Positions 17,989 through 27,208 of a stretch of DNA of 64,000 nucleotides are shown piece by piece (the stretch's first letter is position 1; each line of letters opens with the position of its first letter). The notes under the pieces were generated by a model that was not told the origin of the DNA, searched no databases, and was given only the letters and a program-made list of their open reading frames with translations. The position numbers were made by a program, and so were the translations under genes. The stretch comes from Pontibacter sp. HSC-36F09 (GTDB lineage: Bacteria; Bacteroidota; Bacteroidia; Cytophagales; Hymenobacteraceae), in assembly GCF_024171605.1 (NCBI RefSeq), contig NZ_JALKAA010000004.1:62001-126000 (forward strand), given 5' to 3'.

Positions 17989-18405
17989 ATGGAAAAAGTG
18001 TATACGGCAGAGGTTACTGCCACCGGCGGCCGTCGCGGCCATGTTGTATCATCAGATGGCGTGATTGATATGCCACTCTCGTTGCCCGAAGGATTAGGAG
18101 GGGAGAAGGGGAAGTCTAACCCGGAACAGCTGTTCGCTGCAGGGTATGCCGCCTGTTTTCAGAGTGCACTACTTCTGGTAGCCGGTAAGCAACATATCCG
18201 GTTAAATCCGGAGTCTACTGTAAAGGCACATGTGGATTTGCTCAAGTCTGAAAACGGAAAATACGGGTTGGGCGTGAAATTGGAGGTGCACCTGCAGGGA
18301 CTCGACAAAGAGAAAGCAGAGCAGTTGGTAAATGAAGCGCATGAGGTGTGTCCTTACTCCATCGGCACACGCGGCAATATCAATGTGGAACTGGAAGTTG
18401 TGTAA
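17989..18405 (+). CDS. ohr: Organic hydroperoxide resistance protein (Ohr)
   Basis: The 138-residue protein matches the Ohr subgroup of the OsmC family. The redox pair is C56 in AAGYAACFQSAL and C121 in EVCPYSIGTRGN. The catalytic Arg near residue 15 (TGGRRGHV) and Glu near 46 (NPEQLFAAG) are present. Ohr reduces organic and fatty-acid hydroperoxides with dihydrolipoyl cofactors in the cytosol. It is monocistronic, with a terminator immediately after. No MarR-type OhrR gene is adjacent. Length and start fit the family. Confidence 0.95.
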   Translation: MEKVYTAEVTATGGRRGHVVSSDGVIDMPLSLPEGLGGEKGKSNPEQLFAAGYAACFQSALLLVAGKQHIRLNPESTVKAHVDLLKSENGKYGLGVKLEVHLQGLDKEKAEQLVNEAHEVCPYSIGTRGNINVELEVV

Positions 18406-18420
18406 ACCTGCAACATGTAT

Positions 18421-18462
18421 AAAGCAAAAGGGGCTGCCATCACTGGCAGCCCCTTTTGCTTT
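18421..18462. terminator. Bidirectional terminator between ohr and sucC
   Basis: A perfect 19-bp stem (18421-18439 and 18444-18462) with a TCAC loop, bounded by A and T tracts. It serves both convergent genes. Confidence 0.93.
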
Positions 18463-18479
18463 TATGATATGTGCTGGGA

Positions 18480-19682
18480 TTAAGCTCCTACTTCAGCCAA
18501 TACCTGCTTCACTTTCTCGGCAGCTTCTTTCAGCGCTACGGCAGAGTATACCTTCAGGCCAGACTCGTCGATGATGCGGGCGCCTTCTTCCGCGTTAGTT
18601 CCCTGCAGACGAACGATGATCGGCACCTTGATGTCACCGATGTTCTTGTAAGCCTCAACCACACCATTGGCAACACGGTCGCAACGAACGATACCGCCGA
18701 AGATGTTGATCAGGATAGCCTTCACGTTCGGGTCTTTCAGGATGATGCGGAAACCAGCTTCAACCGTCTGTGCGTTTGCCCCACCCCCTACGTCCAGGAA
18801 GTTAGCAGGCTCGCCGCCAGAAAGCTTAATGATGTCCATGGTGGCCATGGCAAGACCAGCACCGTTTACCATACAGCCTACGTTGCCGTCCAGCTTCACG
18901 TAGTTCAGGTTCGACGCGCTTGCCTCTACTTCCAACGGATCTTCTTCCGCAGTGTCGCGCAGGGCAGCCAGGTTTTTGTGACGGAACAGGGCGTTGTCGT
19001 CCAGATCCACTTTGGCGTCTACTGCCAGAATTTTGTTGTCAGAAGTCTTCAGAACCGGGTTGATCTCGAACATGGAAGAGTCAGTCTCCACATAGGCTCT
19101 GTAAAGGTTGCTGATGAATTTCACCATCTCCTTGAAAGCCTCGCCTTGCAGACCAAATGCAAACGCAATCTTGTTTGCCTGGAAAGGACGCAAGCCTACA
19201 GCCGGATCGATCCACTCTTTGATGATCTTCTCAGGCGTTTTCTCAGCCACTTCCTCGATGTCCATACCACCTTCAGTAGATGCCATGATCACGTTGCGGC
19301 CTTTGGCGCGGTCCAGCAGGATGCTCAGGTAATATTCCTTCGGATCGGATTCGCCAGGGTAGTACACGTCCTGCGCCACAAGTACTTTCTGTACCAGTTT
19401 GCCTTCAGGACCAGTCTGGTGCGTTACCAGCGTCATACCCAGGATGTCGTTAGCGATCTGCTTCACCTGATCCAGGTTTTTAGCCAGCTTCACGCCACCG
19501 CCTTTACCACGGCCACCCGCATGAATTTGCGCTTTGATCACGTGCCAGCCTGTGCCGGTTTCCTCGGTCAGTTTCATAGCGGCTTTTACAGCCTGGTCTG
19601 GCGTTTCCGCCACGATGCCTTCCTGTATGCGAACGCCGTAGCTTTTCAGAATCTCTTTAGCCTGATATTCGTGTATGTTCAT
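18480..19682 (-). CDS. sucC: Succinyl-CoA ligase (ADP-forming) beta subunit
   Basis: A 400-residue protein starting [17 protein letters not shown], the canonical SucC start. The frame is open 105 codons further upstream, but that stretch is not protein-like. The ATP-grasp domain shows [22 protein letters not shown] and the metal-binding D-x-K segment. The C-terminal ligase domain shows [13 protein letters not shown] and [10 protein letters not shown]. Together with SucD it makes succinate, CoA and ATP from succinyl-CoA in the TCA cycle. sucD is not adjacent, a common split in Bacteroidota. A promoter with both -33 and -7 elements is visible upstream. Confidence 0.96.
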   Translation of the reverse strand: MNIHEYQAKEILKSYGVRIQEGIVAETPDQAVKAAMKLTEETGTGWHVIKAQIHAGGRGKGGGVKLAKNLDQVKQIANDILGMTLVTHQTGPEGKLVQKVLVAQDVYYPGESDPKEYYLSILLDRAKGRNVIMASTEGGMDIEEVAEKTPEKIIKEWIDPAVGLRPFQANKIAFAFGLQGEAFKEMVKFISNLYRAYVETDSSMFEINPVLKTSDNKILAVDAKVDLDDNALFRHKNLAALRDTAEEDPLEVEASASNLNYVKLDGNVGCMVNGAGLAMATMDIIKLSGGEPANFLDVGGGANAQTVEAGFRIILKDPNVKAILINIFGGIVRCDRVANGVVEAYKNIGDIKVPIIVRLQGTNAEEGARIIDESGLKVYSAVALKEAAEKVKQVLAEVGA

Positions 19683-19704
19683 GCTTTCAGTTTTATTGGA
19701 CGCA

Positions 19705-19735
19705 CGAAAGTAATCCTTTATCGGCTTAAATTCAA
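19705..19735 (-). promoter_or_regulatory. Promoter of sucC
   Basis: On the minus strand TTG (19733-19735) is followed 20 bp later by TACTTTCG (19705-19712), seven of eight matches to TAnnTTTG. It ends 22 bp before the sucC ATG, which supports that start. Confidence 0.55.
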
Positions 19736-19908
19736 GAAATAGGTTTTTAAAATATTGGGGATTCGCTGTCTGCTGCCTGCCGCGACTGGTGTTTCTCTTC
19801 AGATCAGGCATTCGCTTCCCTGTGTGCAGGGAAAGTAACTGTAGAACATAGATTTTAGTAAGTGTACGTAATTCGTGCGTTATAACTGAACTTATAAAAA
19901 AGCGGACC

Positions 19909-20970
19909 ATGCCCCCTAAAGATTCATTTGCCAAACGTGTAGCGCTGGCTGCTTTCATCGTGCTGCTGATAGCCTCCGGGTTTTTCCTGCTGGTCAAGGC
20001 AGCTTACTTCTTCCTGTTGGTTTTTGCCGGCATCCTGATGGCCGTGCTTTTCTGCGGGCTCACCGATTGGGTGGTGCGTCACGTTGGCCTGAAGCGCTGG
20101 CTGGCTTTACTGCTGGTAACGTTGCTGGTCTTTGGCTTGCTGATAGGGTCTTTTTTGCTGGTGGCTCCCACCATCTACGAACAGGGCGACCAGATGCGCG
20201 AAAAGATACCGCAGGCTTTCAGCAGTCTGAAGGAATGGCTGAGCCAGTATAACTGGGGCCAACGGCTGGTAGAGGAACTGCCCGAGGACTACAAGCGGAT
20301 GATGCCGGAGCAAAGGGAGATCCTGCAACGCCTTTCGGGTGCTTTCTCGTCCACGCTGAGCATTCTGGCGGATTTTTTCATTGTGGTGATCACGGCGCTC
20401 TTCTTTGCGGCAAACCCGACGCTCTATACCCACGGCTTCGTAAAGCTATTCCCCGAGCACCGGCGCACCCGCATGCTGGAAGTGCTGCACAGCTGCTACT
20501 ATACCTTGAAAATGTGGCTGCTGGGGATGCTCTCGGCCATGGCGATCATTGGTGTTAGCACGGCCATTGGGTACATGATTATTGGCCTGCCGCTGGCGCT
20601 CGCATTGGGTCTGATCTCCTTTTTTCTGGCCTTTATACCTAACATCGGGCCCTGGCTGGCAGGTATACCTGCCGTGCTGATCGGACTGACGGTGAGCCCC
20701 GATATGGCACTGCTGGTCATCATTGTCTACGGGGGCATTCAGATGGTGGAGACATACGCCATCACGCCCATTATCTTCCAGAAAACGGTGGATCTGCCTC
20801 CTGCCTTGCTGCTCTTTTTCCAAGTGCTGCTGGGTATACTTCAGGGCGGCCTGGGCCTGCTGATGTCCGCCCCCATACTGGCTGTACTGATGGTGATAAT
20901 TAACGAGCTGTATGTAAAAGACGTGCTGGAAAATCAGAAGAGGGCAGAAGACGAAACGGGGAAAGTGTAA
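19909..20970 (+). CDS. AI-2E family transporter (PerM-like membrane protein)
   Basis: A 353-residue integral membrane protein with about eight helices in the usual arrangement: helices at residues 10-65 and 70-90, a soluble amphipathic section (about 90-150), then a cluster of helices from 150 to 335. The C-terminal signature FIPNIGPWLAGIPAVLIGL and the segment GGIQMVETYAITPIIF are diagnostic of the AI-2E/YdiK/PerM family. Members export autoinducer-2 or act as sodium/proton antiporters; which applies here is unknown. It is divergent from sucC and monocistronic. Confidence 0.9.
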   Translation: MPPKDSFAKRVALAAFIVLLIASGFFLLVKAAYFFLLVFAGILMAVLFCGLTDWVVRHVGLKRWLALLLVTLLVFGLLIGSFLLVAPTIYEQGDQMREKIPQAFSSLKEWLSQYNWGQRLVEELPEDYKRMMPEQREILQRLSGAFSSTLSILADFFIVVITALFFAANPTLYTHGFVKLFPEHRRTRMLEVLHSCYYTLKMWLLGMLSAMAIIGVSTAIGYMIIGLPLALALGLISFFLAFIPNIGPWLAGIPAVLIGLTVSPDMALLVIIVYGGIQMVETYAITPIIFQKTVDLPPALLLFFQVLLGILQGGLGLLMSAPILAVLMVIINELYVKDVLENQKRAEDETGKV

Positions 20971-21364
20971 CTACAGAGGTTGAGAGTTGATCCTTCAGAT
21001 AAGGGCTATGAGCTGGGCTTAATTTTTAAGCAGCTTTTGTCGGATAGTAACTTTGACAAACATAACCTTGAGCTACAGAATACTGAATTACAGATAATAC
21101 ACAAAAGAAAATGATGCCGCGAGTATTTACGCGAATTTTAAAACCAGATACCCGGTTTGGATTTTTAATTAGGTATAAGATTTTGCGGCTTTACCTCAGC
21201 TTGCAATGGCTTCACCAAATTAACCAAATGCTTGGGGCTCTAATCGAACAACGATCTCGTACATCTTATAGTGGTAACGATAGAAGGGTTACAGATCTGA
21301 AAATGAATGGTTTGTGTTTAAAAATGGAAGGTATATGACAAAACAATAGTTTCAAAATAAGGGC
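20971..21364. other. Intergenic stretch with no convincing gene
   Basis: 394 bp between the AI-2E transporter and the PKD lipoprotein. A 75-codon open frame at 21111-21338 has no recognisable features and is not accepted. No strong hairpin terminator or -7/-33 pair was found. The leader of the lipoprotein gene lies in the last part. Confidence 0.5.
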
Positions 21365-22063
21365 ATGAAAAGGCACCTCTACTCGTCTAGAAATTTAATA
21401 TTTACACTCTTACTGCTATGCGTCGCTTGTGACAAGGAAGAAGACGCAGCTCCAATTGACACCCGAACACAAGCCATTGCTCCAGTCGCGCACGCCGGCA
21501 ATGATACAACCATGTATCGTCCCTATAAAGAGTACGTTTTAAACGGCAGTGCCAGCACAGATCCAGATTCTAATATTGTCTCCTATCAGTGGAGATTAAT
21601 GGCAGGGCCTTCCGCTGTCAACATCAAGCAACACTTCTCTGATGTCAAAGCGTATGCAAGTGAGCTTTCTATGCCGGGCAATTATGATTTTGAGCTGACG
21701 GTGACCGATGCCGATAAATTGACTGCTAAAGATACGGTGACAGTCACCATTATTGTTCCGACAGAAGTACCAGCCTGCTCTGATCCAAAAGAATTCATCT
21801 TCAAAGATCTTGTCTGGGACTATTCCTGGATCATGGAGATCGACATTTACAATTTCTATTCAAACCTTCCAGCCAACAGCCAGATTCAGAAGATCTACAT
21901 AAAAAGAGACAATTCCAATGAGTGGGAACCCGTTGTATACCTGGCTGAGTCTTCCGGTTATAGCCTGCACACATGGGATTATGGGAATGGCGTATTCGTT
22001 ATTTTACCAAATCAGAATATGGAAGATGATACCCCTGACGTGAAAATCGAGTATTGCGACTAA
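21365..22063 (+). CDS. PKD-domain lipoprotein
   Basis: The 232 residues begin with a lipoprotein signal (hydrophobic 11-21, lipobox LCVAC, Cys 22) followed by an acidic linker. Residues about 40-112 form a PKD/Ig-like domain, with AHAGNDTTMYRP at its start, NGSASTDPDSNIVSYQW in the middle and FELTVTDADKLTAKDTVTVTI at its end. The rest (about 118-232) is not recognised. PKD domains mediate surface adhesion or glycan contacts. No SusC/D or peptidase partner is adjacent. The protein should be attached to the outer membrane. It is more AT-rich than lolD downstream. Confidence 0.82.
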   Translation: MKRHLYSSRNLIFTLLLLCVACDKEEDAAPIDTRTQAIAPVAHAGNDTTMYRPYKEYVLNGSASTDPDSNIVSYQWRLMAGPSAVNIKQHFSDVKAYASELSMPGNYDFELTVTDADKLTAKDTVTVTIIVPTEVPACSDPKEFIFKDLVWDYSWIMEIDIYNFYSNLPANSQIQKIYIKRDNSNEWEPVVYLAESSGYSLHTWDYGNGVFVILPNQNMEDDTPDVKIEYCD

Positions 22064-22189
22064 GTGCGCCTGACACCACAGGTGTTTTCACGATAACAGG
22101 AGCTAACGCTGCTCCCGCATGTCTGGCCCGGAGCTGAGGTTACTGCTAAATTTCGGAAGGCAGGTACCTCACTTATACCTTTTGTTTTG

Positions 22190-22197
22190 TAGCTTTG
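22190..22197 (+). promoter_or_regulatory. -7 promoter box of lolD
   Basis: TAGCTTTG matches TAnnTTTG exactly and lies 35 bp before the GTG start of lolD. A -33 TTTG at the normal distance is not evident. Confidence 0.5.
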
Positions 22198-22232
22198 GCA
22201 GATAATCCATCGTCAAACATTATCGCCAGATC

Positions 22233-22898
22233 GTGCTGCAAGTCGTTAACGTTCACAAGAAATACGGTTCATTGGAAGTGCTCAAAGGGATAGACCTCAC
22301 CATCCATGCCGGCGAAGTTGTTTCCATTGTTGGCGCTTCGGGCGCTGGCAAAAGCACACTGCTGCACATTCTGGGAACGCTTGACTCGGCCGATACCGGC
22401 GACGTACTGTTTGATGATAAGAACATTTCCCGCCTGAATGCGTCTGAACTGGCACGCTTTCGTAACCGGCACATCGGCTTCATTTTCCAGTTCCACAACC
22501 TGCTGCCTGAGTTCACAGCCCTCGAAAACACCTGCCTGCCCGGTTTCCTGGCCGGTCGCCCGGAGATTGAGGTAACCGAGCGGGCAGCCGAATTGCTCAG
22601 TATGCTCAACCTGGGCCACCGCATGCACCACAAGCCTTCGGAGATGTCGGGTGGAGAACAGCAGCGCACGGCCGTGGCACGCGCCCTGATCAACTCGCCG
22701 CGCATCATTTTCGCTGACGAGCCCAGCGGTAACCTCGACTCCAAAAATGCCCAGGAACTGCACGAAATCTTCTTCAAGCTTCGCGACGAGTTCAACCAGA
22801 CCTTTGTGATCGTAACCCACAACGAACAGCTGGCCACTATGGCCGACCGCAAGCTGGTCATGAAAGACGGTCTGATCGTGCAGGAGGTTAGAGCCTAG
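22233..22898 (+). CDS. lolD: ABC transporter ATP-binding protein, LolD-like
   Basis: A 221-residue ABC ATPase of the LolD/MacB group. Walker A is GASGAGKS (34-41), the Q-loop is in [15 protein letters not shown], the signature is MSGGEQQR, Walker B is [12 protein letters not shown], and the H-loop is VIVTHNEQ. The group typically extracts lipoproteins from the inner membrane (LolCDE) or drives MacB-type export. The LPEFTALEN segment and length favour LolD. No LolC/E permease is adjacent, so it must pair with one encoded elsewhere. The start is GTG at 22233, because no ATG gives the conserved N-terminus and a -7 box lies just upstream. Confidence 0.87.
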   Translation: MLQVVNVHKKYGSLEVLKGIDLTIHAGEVVSIVGASGAGKSTLLHILGTLDSADTGDVLFDDKNISRLNASELARFRNRHIGFIFQFHNLLPEFTALENTCLPGFLAGRPEIEVTERAAELLSMLNLGHRMHHKPSEMSGGEQQRTAVARALINSPRIIFADEPSGNLDSKNAQELHEIFFKLRDEFNQTFVIVTHNEQLATMADRKLVMKDGLIVQEVRA

Positions 22899-23154
22899 GC
22901 TATACCTATATCTATAACCATTGTTCCTGGACTATACTTGGCCCTCTCTGGCTGGCTTTTCAACTATGTCCGCTCCCGAGGCCCTCTTCTTTGTTTCAAA
23001 CCCATACCTCCATTGTAATTTTCACGTACAATATATCCCCCCTTTGCCTTTTTGTGCTAAATGGGAGACAATTACGAGGGGAAACATATTTTTCTGAAAT
23101 TAATTTATAAATATCTGATAATCAGTTATTTATAATGTATATTTTTTGTGATTT
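22899..23154. other. AT-rich intergenic stretch upstream of the 23218 gene
   Basis: Beyond the promoter at 23155-23184 the gap between lolD and the next gene holds AT-rich sequence. No gene, tRNA or strong terminator was seen. Confidence 0.5.
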
Positions 23155-23184
23155 TTTGCACCATTTCAGGAGCAGGTATGTTTG
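23155..23184 (+). promoter_or_regulatory. Bacteroidota consensus promoter of the 23218 gene
   Basis: TTTG at 23155-23158 and TATGTTTG at 23177-23184 match the -33 and -7 consensus exactly, 18 bp apart. This is the best promoter in the window. The leader would be about 25-30 nt. Confidence 0.75.
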
Positions 23185-23217
23185 ATATATGTACTAAAAC
23201 ATGAAAACTAACTAGAT

Positions 23218-24003
23218 ATGAGTCAAGTGAATAAAGAGACAAAAGTGGAGAGGAAGCCGAAGGTAGAAAGCTATGATATAGCGAAATCTGATGAGACGCT
23301 TCACTTAGCTGTTGACCTGGCTAAGTTTATAAAAGAGAATAGGTTATATCAAAATATACAAGGTAAAGAGTACGTAAACGTGGAAGGCTGGCAGTATGCC
23401 GGTTCCCGTCTGGGTATCTTGCCGGTGGTGGAGCATGTGGTCAACATCAGCACCGACGACGAGATCAAGTACCAGGCGAAGGTGAACCTGCTCGACCTGC
23501 GCAGTCAGCAGGTAGTGGGTGCCGGTTTTGCGATCTGCTCCAACAAAGAGCAGGGCAAAAAGTACTACCAGGAGTTCGCGATTGCCTCGATGGCGCAGAC
23601 CCGTGCCATTGGTAAGGCGTACCGCAACATTCTGGCCTGGATTATCCGCGCGGCTGGTTACGAGCCAACTCCGGTAGAGGAAATGGACTACGCAGGCAAT
23701 GATTCGTCTGCCAAGCCAGCTGTTCCTACCGAGAAGAAGGCAACCATGAAGGCTGCCCCTGCCACAGCTGCTGCTGAAGCAGCTGCCGCAGACGCTGAAC
23801 CTACTCCAGGCGTACGCTACGCATCGGCCAAGCAGAAAGAGGAGATCATCCGTCTGCTGAACAACCCGGTGATCACGCGCCAGGAAAAGACCAAGATGTT
23901 GCTCAACATCAACCGATTTGACGAAGAGCGTGCCTCACAGGCGATCGAGAAACTGAAAAAGGTGATTGAGGACCGTGAAGATGGTCAGTCTGCAGCTGCT
24001 TAA
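23218..24003 (+). CDS. Conserved protein resembling phage/ERF-type single-strand annealing factors
   Basis: A 261-residue protein. Residues 20-165 hold a domain with GWQYAGSRLGILPVVE and the strong segment FAIASMAQTRAIGKAYRN, followed by AGYEPTPVEEMDY. From memory, SMAQTRAxxKAxR...AGYxPTPxEEM motifs occur in phage and prokaryotic proteins grouped loosely with ERF/RecT-like annealing proteins. That link is tentative. An Ala/Pro-rich linker (about 170-200) leads to a small helical C-terminal domain. The codon style is typical of the chromosome, with GC-rich, highly biased codons suggesting strong expression, and the promoter matches consensus. No phage genes surround it. Confidence 0.8.
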   Translation: MSQVNKETKVERKPKVESYDIAKSDETLHLAVDLAKFIKENRLYQNIQGKEYVNVEGWQYAGSRLGILPVVEHVVNISTDDEIKYQAKVNLLDLRSQQVVGAGFAICSNKEQGKKYYQEFAIASMAQTRAIGKAYRNILAWIIRAAGYEPTPVEEMDYAGNDSSAKPAVPTEKKATMKAAPATAAAEAAAADAEPTPGVRYASAKQKEEIIRLLNNPVITRQEKTKMLLNINRFDEERASQAIEKLKKVIEDREDGQSAAA

Positions 24004-24024
24004 TTAGAACAATCTACCAGTAAA

Positions 24025-24055
24025 AGCCTGCCTCTAAAGAGGCAGGCTTTTTTGT
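24025..24055 (+). terminator. Rho-independent terminator
   Basis: AGCCTGCCTC pairs with GAGGCAGGCT across a TAAA loop and runs into TTTTTT, 22 bp after the stop of the 23218 gene. Confidence 0.9.
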
Positions 24056-24175
24056 TTTTCTACACTGCTAGTCTCTGGTATCGGATTCGAGATGCCTTAT
24101 AAAATTTATTTGGAGGGATATGGTAGGTGTTTGAAGCAGTTAATGAAACGTTTTTTTAAAATATAGTTAAATATA

Positions 24176-24183
24176 TATATTTG
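24176..24183 (+). promoter_or_regulatory. -7 promoter box of the 24215 gene
   Basis: TATATTTG matches TAnnTTTG exactly and lies 31 bp before the ATG. A T-run stands where -33 would be, without a clear TTTG. Confidence 0.5.
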
Positions 24184-24214
24184 CCGATATTATCCATTTT
24201 AATTTTAATATCTT

Positions 24215-24784
24215 ATGAAAGCAAAATTACTTTTAACTTTTGCCTGCTGCCTGATGATGCAGTGTGTGTTCGCTCAGAAGAAGGCCTATGAACAGGGCGA
24301 TCTATTTATTCATGCAGGAACATCGCTGGGCTACTATGGCTATGGGTTTACAGGCAACCGCTCAGGTGCGTTTATCCCGGTAACAGCTTCCATCGAGAAA
24401 GGAATTCACGAAAGTATAAGTGTAGGCCCTTACGTTGGCTATGCTAGCTGGAAGTACAGCAACTACGGCTATGACTACAAATGGAACTTCACCTCAGTAG
24501 GAGCCAGGGCTACTTACCACGCTGTTCCTTTAATAAACGAAGCCTTGGGGGCGAGTATCAGCGAAGAGAAGCTGGACCTGTACGGTACGCTGCTGGTGGG
24601 ACTCGAATTCAGGACTTTTTCCGGAGACGAGGACTTTCAGGGCTCATATGCCAACTCCACAAACTTTTTTATCGGACCGGTACTGGGCGTAAAGTATAAG
24701 TTCAACGAGACAGTGGGTGTCTACTTTGAAGGTGGCCGTGGCGCATTCGGCTTTGGTACATTGGGAGTGTCGATAAACCTGTAA
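24215..24784 (+). CDS. Outer-membrane beta-barrel protein
   Basis: A 189-residue protein with a signal peptide (MKAKLLLTFACCLMMQCVFAQ) and a mature part rich in alternating aromatic/glycine strands (LFIHAGTSLGYYGYGF, SVGPYVGYASWKY, FFIGPVLGVKYKF). It ends with VSINL in the manner of a small eight-stranded barrel. The role is unknown; this size class includes OmpW/OmpX-like or opacity-type proteins. It is monocistronic, with a -7 box upstream and a terminator downstream. Confidence 0.82.
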   Translation: MKAKLLLTFACCLMMQCVFAQKKAYEQGDLFIHAGTSLGYYGYGFTGNRSGAFIPVTASIEKGIHESISVGPYVGYASWKYSNYGYDYKWNFTSVGARATYHAVPLINEALGASISEEKLDLYGTLLVGLEFRTFSGDEDFQGSYANSTNFFIGPVLGVKYKFNETVGVYFEGGRGAFGFGTLGVSINL

Positions 24785-24799
24785 TTGATTTGCCACAGC

Positions 24800-24837
24800 A
24801 AAAAAGCCTTCCGGAACTGATTCCGGAAGGCTTTTTT
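24800..24837. terminator. Strong rho-independent terminator
   Basis: A perfect 16-bp stem (arms 24800-24815 and 24822-24837) with a 6-nt loop and an A/T-flanked GC core (GCCTTCCGGA). It follows the barrel gene by 15 bp. Confidence 0.93.
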
Positions 24838-25087
24838 TATGCCCTCTAGCCTTCGCATTATTCTCCTGCCATCGCTACGCCGCGAGTTTTTCTAGTGCAC
24901 GATTGTCCTTTCCGTCCTTTCAGCCAGGTATAGGATACAGGTCTAGCGCTTAATCAGCTCTTTCAAATTCTTTCCCAAACACCAGATCAGGATTTCCCAC
25001 TTGCGATGGAAATGAAGGTATGTGTAGTGAAAAATTCTGACTTCTGTCATCTATACTTTATCTTCGCTGTCCCATACCTATATTCCC

Positions 25088-27007
25088 TTGCCAGACATCC
25101 ACCACATATTGCGCACCTTTTGGGGCTACGACCAGTTCAGGCCTTTGCAGGAGGATATTATCCAGTCGGTGCTGGCAGGGCAGGACACGCTGGCACTACT
25201 GCCGACGGGTGGGGGTAAGTCGATCTGCTTCCAGGTGCCGGCCATGGCTATGGAGGGGATTTGCCTGGTGATCACGCCCCTGATCGCGCTGATGAAGGAC
25301 CAGGTGGAACAGCTCAAAAAGCGTGGTATACCTGCCGTGGCCATTTTCTCAGGTATGAACCGGCGCGAGATCGATATTGCCATGGACAACTGCGTGTATG
25401 GCAACGTCAAGTTCCTATACCTGTCACCGGAGCGGCTGCAGACCGAGTTGTTTCAGGAGCGGGTGAAACGCATGAAAGTGAGTTTGCTGGCCGTGGACGA
25501 AGCGCACTGTATCTCGCAATGGGGCTACGATTTCCGGCCGCCATACCTGGAACTGGCCGCTCTGCGCGAAACACTGTCGGCTATACCTGTGCTGGCCCTT
25601 ACGGCTACCGCAACAGAGCAGGTGCGCATCGATATACAGGAGAAGCTGGCTTTCAAAAAGCAGAATGTCTTTGTCAAGAGCTTTGCCCGGGCTAATCTTT
25701 CTTATTCCTGCCTCTATACTGAAGATAAAGTGGGCCGCCTGCTCGAGATCCTGAACCGTATGCCTGGACAATCTATTGTGTATGTGCGCAGCCGACGGCA
25801 GACGGTGGAGATAGCCCGTTTCCTGCAGAGCCGGCGTATACCTGCGGCTGCTTACCATGCGGGGCTTAAATTTGAAGAACGCAACAAAACACAGCAGGCC
25901 TGGATTGAGGATAAGGTACGGGTGATTGTGGCAACTAACGCCTTCGGAATGGGCATCGACAAACCGGATGTACGGCTGGTTGTGCACCTCGATCTGCCCG
26001 AAAGTCTGGAAGCTTATTACCAGGAGGCAGGCCGTGCCGGGCGTGATGAAAAGTACGCTTACGCTACCCTGCTTTACGGCCCCAGCGATACCAAAGACCT
26101 GCTGCAGAAAGTAAAGGAGGCACATCCACCCCTGGAGCTGATCCGGCGGGTATACCAGTGCCTTGCTAATTATTACCAGATCGCAGTGGGCAGTGGCTTC
26201 ATGGGCAGCTTCGATTTCGATCTGGCCGCATTTTCTAAAAATTACAAGCTGTCTGCACTCGAAACCCACCACGCCATCAAACGGCTGGAAGGGGAAGGCT
26301 ATGTGCAGCTAAACGAAGCCTATTACAGTCCGTCGCGGCTATACCTGTTGCTTGACAACATGGCTCTTTATGAGTTTCAGGTGGCCAATGCGGAGCACGA
26401 TGCCCTGTTGCGTCTGATTTTGCGGATGTATGGTGGCGAGGCCTTTACGGGTTTTGTAAAGATATCGGAACGTAAACTGGCCGAACAGCTCAGGAAGCCG
26501 GAGCAGGAAGTGCGCCGCAAGCTCGAGTACCTGCACAAGCTGCAGGTGCTGGTATACGAACCGCAGCACGACGCCCCGCAGTTGGTCTTCACTTCTCCCC
26601 GTCTGGATGCCGCCAACTTGCCGCTCAACCACAAAAAGCTGGAGCAGCTGCGCGACCGTGCCCTGAAACAAGCCAAAGAAATGGCGCATTATGTTGAGAC
26701 CACCAACCGTTGCCGTACACAGTTATTGCTGGAGTACTTCGCCGAAATCAGTGACAAAAGTTGCCGCATCTGCGACTACTGTCTGACGCAGCGCAAAAAG
26801 GAGCGGGAAGGGCAGGAGCAGAAAGCCTTGCGACAGCAACTGCTACTGGCAGTACAGACCAAAAACCTGTTGCCAAAAGAGCTAGTGCAGCAGTTCGAAG
26901 CCAAACATGTTGAAATCGTGACGGAAATGTTGCGCGAACTGGTGGACACCGGCATCGTGAAGTACGCTGAGAGCGGCAAGCTATACTTGGCAACAGAACA
27001 GGTATAA
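25088..27007 (+). CDS. recQ: ATP-dependent DNA helicase RecQ
   Basis: A 639-residue RecQ helicase. The helicase core has the Q-motif region (FWGYDQFRPLQEDII), Walker A LLPTGGGKS with K44, DEAH at 137-140, the aromatic loop SQWGYDFRPPYLEL, and motifs V/VI (NAFGMGIDKPDVR, YYQEAGRAGRD). The zinc-binding RecQ-Ct follows (CRTQLLLEYF...CRICDYC) with a winged helix. There is no HRDC domain at the end, in line with a length of 639. It unwinds 3'-5' and acts in recombination and fork repair. The start is a TTG at 25088 (LPDIHHILRTFWG); no in-frame ATG lies close by. Confidence 0.95.
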   Translation: MPDIHHILRTFWGYDQFRPLQEDIIQSVLAGQDTLALLPTGGGKSICFQVPAMAMEGICLVITPLIALMKDQVEQLKKRGIPAVAIFSGMNRREIDIAMDNCVYGNVKFLYLSPERLQTELFQERVKRMKVSLLAVDEAHCISQWGYDFRPPYLELAALRETLSAIPVLALTATATEQVRIDIQEKLAFKKQNVFVKSFARANLSYSCLYTEDKVGRLLEILNRMPGQSIVYVRSRRQTVEIARFLQSRRIPAAAYHAGLKFEERNKTQQAWIEDKVRVIVATNAFGMGIDKPDVRLVVHLDLPESLEAYYQEAGRAGRDEKYAYATLLYGPSDTKDLLQKVKEAHPPLELIRRVYQCLANYYQIAVGSGFMGSFDFDLAAFSKNYKLSALETHHAIKRLEGEGYVQLNEAYYSPSRLYLLLDNMALYEFQVANAEHDALLRLILRMYGGEAFTGFVKISERKLAEQLRKPEQEVRRKLEYLHKLQVLVYEPQHDAPQLVFTSPRLDAANLPLNHKKLEQLRDRALKQAKEMAHYVETTNRCRTQLLLEYFAEISDKSCRICDYCLTQRKKEREGQEQKALRQQLLLAVQTKNLLPKELVQQFEAKHVEIVTEMLRELVDTGIVKYAESGKLYLATEQV

Positions 27008-27061
27008 CCTACCAGTGTTTTGCGTATGACTCTATTATGTGGTTTCCAAAATCACACGGCT

Positions 27062-27208
27062 ATGAACATCCTCTTTTTCAGCTCCAAGGTATACGGCCAT
27101 CAGGCCTTTCTCACGAGCAATGCCCTGTAAAGAATAACAGCCGTTACTATGCAAAATATCACAGTCTTCGAGCAAGGGCGGCAACTGGAAAATGAGGTAA
27201 AGGTCTAA
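27062..27208 (+). pseudogene. Possible 5' remnant of a D-lactate/2-hydroxyacid dehydrogenase gene
   Basis: An ATG at 27062 opens MNILFFSSKVYGHQAF and stops after 22 codons. This resembles the N-terminus of D-lactate dehydrogenases (M-K-I-x-F-F-S-x-K-x-Y). In another frame NITVFEQGRQLENE (to 27208) could be the continuation after a frameshift. No further homology to the rest of the enzyme follows. I infer a decayed gene start, and the evidence is short. The minus-strand frame at 27035-27256 covering the same bases shows nothing recognisable. Confidence 0.3.

Noticed and set aside
18471..19742. 423-codon plus-strand open frame opposite sucC
   Set aside because: It mirrors the well-supported sucC gene; GC-rich coding DNA often leaves long antisense frames, and the translation shows no domain.
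21111..21338. 75-codon open frame before the PKD lipoprotein
   Set aside because: No start context, domain, or sensible composition; likely chance.
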